The notes under the pieces: model-generated
The model's database searches: none
Told to the model about the DNA's origin: nothing
Seen by the model: the letters and a program-made list of their open reading frames with translations, nothing else
Part shown: one piece after another, positions 62,426 to 64,000 of the stretch
Numbering within the stretch: position 1 is the stretch's first letter
How the letters are laid out: the number at the start of each line of letters is the position of its first letter
Position numbers and translations under genes: made by a program
Origin: an uncultured bacterium
GTDB taxonomy: Bacteria; Armatimonadota; UBA5829
Length of the DNA: 64,000 bases
Direction of reading: 5' to 3'
Assembly (NCBI GenBank): GCA_938074205.1
Contig: CALJES010000013.1
Location: 26,055-90,054, forward strand

Positions 62426-63079
62426 TTATAAGGCTGGTTCCAAGACCACGATCTGGTGCGCGGGAATGTGTTCCCGGTCTATCTCGAAGACGCTTCCGCC
62501 GGTGCGCACGACATTGGTCTTACCCCTTAGAAACTCCTCAACTCCAGCTATAGGGAAATTGCACTTCCGCGTCTTGTAGTGCATTGGAATAACCACGTTC
62601 GCATCGAGCTGCTGAGCTACTTGGGCAGCCTGCGCAGAGTCTATTGTGAAATAGCCACCCACAGGCACTAAAGCTACGTCCACGTTGCCTATTTCGGCAG
62701 CCTGATCCGGCGTCAGGACATGCCCTAGGTCGCCCAGATGAGCTATCCTGAGCCCGTCAGCGGAGATCACGAACACGGTGTTCTTGCCGCGTTTAGCTCC
62801 TTGGGCATCATCGTGATATGTACCGACACCCAGAAACTGAGCGTCCTTGGCGGCAAACTTGCCTTCGCCCTTGATAACGACCGGCGAACCCTTCAGCGCC
62901 TTCACCCCGGCGTGGTCGGCATGGTCGTGGCTCACAGTCACCACGTCTACTGGCTCACTATAAACCCCGTAGTTTAGTTGACCAGGATACCCGCCAGGAT
63001 CAAACGGGTCTGTAATGATCTTTGTGCCCTGGCTCGTAGTGATAAGGAAAGAACTGTGCCCCAGAAACTCAATCTTCAT
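62426..63079 (-). CDS. UPF0173-family metallo-beta-lactamase-fold hydrolase
   Basis: I start at ATG 63079 with AAAGGGGG nine bases upstream, giving 217 residues. The family's short architecture is complete: MKIEFLGHSSFLI at the start, TDPFDPGG, HDHADH at 51-56 (two-metal site), IAHLGDLGH, and PMHYKTRKC near the end. UPF0173 proteins are widespread, cytoplasmic and of uncertain substrate. It lies divergent from the J-domain gene and convergent with the unknown helical protein. Confidence 0.94.
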   Translation of the reverse strand: MKIEFLGHSSFLITTSQGTKIITDPFDPGGYPGQLNYGVYSEPVDVVTVSHDHADHAGVKALKGSPVVIKGEGKFAAKDAQFLGVGTYHDDAQGAKRGKNTVFVISADGLRIAHLGDLGHVLTPDQAAEIGNVDVALVPVGGYFTIDSAQAAQVAQQLDANVVIPMHYKTRKCNFPIAGVEEFLRGKTNVVRTGGSVFEIDREHIPAHQIVVLEPAL

Positions 63080-63171
63080 GTTCGCCAACCCCCTTTCCGC
63101 GACGTCTCCACGCGCATGATATGCCCGCGTGAGACAAACGTCAAACCCGAACTTTGCCCACTCGAAACCTG

Positions 63172-63199
63172 TTGCACTTTCCTCAATTTAGGATATAAT
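63172..63199 (+). promoter_or_regulatory. Promoter of the J-domain gene; decides its start codon
   Basis: TTGCAC (63172-63177) and TATAAT (63194-63199) are 16 bases apart. The -10 box overlaps the first ATG of the frame (63198), so that ATG cannot be in the message. The next in-frame ATG at 63243 lies about 37 bases after the predicted transcription start. Confidence 0.6.
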
Positions 63200-63242
63200 G
63201 CCGATTAGCAGAAGTGCGGGGACTTCCTTTGGGGACTCTGGG

Positions 63243-63917
63243 ATGAGCCTGTGTGAGTGCTATCAGCTACTTGGCGCTGGTCCAGACTGGTCGCTGGAGG
63301 AAATCAAAGCAGCTTTTCGCCGCAAGCTTTTAGCAGTGCATCCTGACCGCAATCCCGCAGATCCCCTCGCGGCTGAAAGGACTAGGCAACTGCTCGAAGC
63401 TTATCGCCGCGTCATTAGCCACGCGCGCACATCTGCAGCACCGTGTGCTATCAGAACAAATCCCACAAAATCCGCCAGCACGGTTTCATATGCAAAGCAC
63501 AGTCGTTGCCCGGACTCTTCTTTCGGAATTGCGCACACATTGATGGTGCTCGTTGCTACTGTCCTAATTGTGCAGTTTGCCCTGAACGCCGCGCTTCGAC
63601 ATAGACAATTGGTTTTTCGTCCAGATCCCGCCGCCCTTAGGGTTATCGAGTCTTCTCGAACATGGCCTATAGTTCTGGAACCTGGCACTATCGATCCCCA
63701 ACTTTGGTACTGGACGAACCGTTACCAGCTGACTCTTGGCGACAAGTGGGTTCGCCAACAACTCGCTCAAGCATATAGCCTAGCTGAAAAACAAGCCATG
63801 CAGCGCTACGACCAGAACCAACTCGCCTTCTGCCGCGCTGCACTTAGACACTTGCTCAACGCGGCAAGCGCAGATCTTATCTGTGGGGAACTGTTTATAT
63901 CACATTCCCATCGTTGA
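63243..63917 (+). CDS. Membrane-anchored J-domain protein
   Basis: From ATG 63243 the product has 224 residues. The J domain (about 1-60) has CYQLLGAGPDWSLEEIKAAFRRK and the HPD motif at 33-35, followed by RTRQLLEAYRRVIS. A linker leads to one membrane segment at about 93-113 (IAHTLMVLVATVLIVQFAL). A C-terminal region of about 110 residues with DKWVRQQLAQAYSLAEKQA follows. The HPD motif stimulates DnaK; membrane anchoring suggests a local role such as export or envelope-protein folding. The longer frame from 63198 is ruled out by the promoter that overlaps its ATG. No dnaK is in the window. Confidence 0.85.
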   Translation: MSLCECYQLLGAGPDWSLEEIKAAFRRKLLAVHPDRNPADPLAAERTRQLLEAYRRVISHARTSAAPCAIRTNPTKSASTVSYAKHSRCPDSSFGIAHTLMVLVATVLIVQFALNAALRHRQLVFRPDPAALRVIESSRTWPIVLEPGTIDPQLWYWTNRYQLTLGDKWVRQQLAQAYSLAEKQAMQRYDQNQLAFCRAALRHLLNAASADLICGELFISHSHR

Positions 63918-64000
63918 ATAATTCGAGCGCGGAAAGAACATGCCTTGGATATCGCTTGGTTTGTGGGTCGAGGGAACCAGGTGCTCGTCAAGTGAAGTGC

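Noticed and set aside
63940..64000. Possible gene start at the right edge (ATG 63940)
   Set aside because: Only about 20 codons are visible, with a weak GGAAAG site and no recognisable sequence; a competing frame closes within the window.
1..64000. CRISPR arrays, insertion sequences, integrases, prophage or defence genes
   Set aside because: No repeated spacer pattern, transposase, integrase or phage structural gene was found on either strand; the segment looks like ordinary chromosome.

Overview
This is a bacterial chromosome segment of moderate G+C. It encodes dnaE, lepA, smpB, lipA and grpE, which are bacterial housekeeping genes. GTG and TTG starts are frequent, and many genes have a clear GGAGG-type ribosome site. 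The mix of a PEP-CTERM protein, a Kelch/OB-fold secreted protein, a DUF6784/6785-type membrane protein, URO-D family proteins beside glycoside hydrolases, and a thermosome-like (group III) chaperonin suggests a heterotroph of the Armatimonadota or a neighbouring uncultivated phylum. That placement is inference from gene content; no rRNA or tRNA gene was found to confirm it.

Layout. (1) 1-4435: a cell-envelope stress cluster. An ECF sigma factor, its zinc-finger anti-sigma factor and an RseB-like protein face a divergent unit with a double-zinc-finger anti-sigma-like protein and a secreted protein cut by the window edge. Two GGAAC-N15/16-CGT elements lie between the units. (2) 4477-7495: a PhnD-PhnC-PhnE phosphonate/phosphite-type importer whose permease has an unusual N-terminal extension. 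(3) 7655-13446: a secreted Pro-rich protein, then a carbohydrate ABC importer in which the solute-binding protein is fused to one permease and the other permease carries about five 70-residue repeats. (4) 13566-21809: a plus-strand run of a GH106-type rhamnosidase, a lone HicB-like protein, a DegT aminotransferase, a tandem amidohydrolase and a Zn/Cd-type P-ATPase. (5) 22028-26761: a small membrane protein, a LysM/SH3/NlpC hydrolase, the chaperonin-grpE operon and a double GNAT protein. (6) 26809-40752: URO-D protein, PL22 oligogalacturonate lyase, secreted proteins including a 1,350-residue glycosidase-like protein, a polytopic membrane protein, PEP-CTERM and Kelch proteins. (7) 40828-53206: RNase J-like protein, lipA, lepA, GH38 alpha-mannosidase, S2P protease, dnaE and smpB. 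(8) 53231-64000: L-rhamnose isomerase, a sulfatase-fold protein with Thr at the formylglycine position, a decayed propeller gene with four in-frame TAG codons, a DUF1015 protein, a minus-strand operon (Spy-like, GH36-like, URO-D), a UPF0173 hydrolase and a membrane J-domain protein.

How they fit together. The GH106 enzyme, L-rhamnose isomerase and PL22 lyase all lack signal peptides and fit cytoplasmic breakdown of rhamnose- and galacturonate-containing oligosaccharides from pectin or rhamnogalacturonan. The fused ABC system beside the GH106 gene is the natural candidate importer, but no ABC ATPase, rhamnulokinase or aldolase is present here. The strongest candidates for new biology are the fused and repeat-bearing ABC transporter, the bacterial group III chaperonin paired with GrpE, the non-canonical sulfatase-fold enzyme, and several -10 boxes placed so close to start codons that leaderless transcripts are likely.
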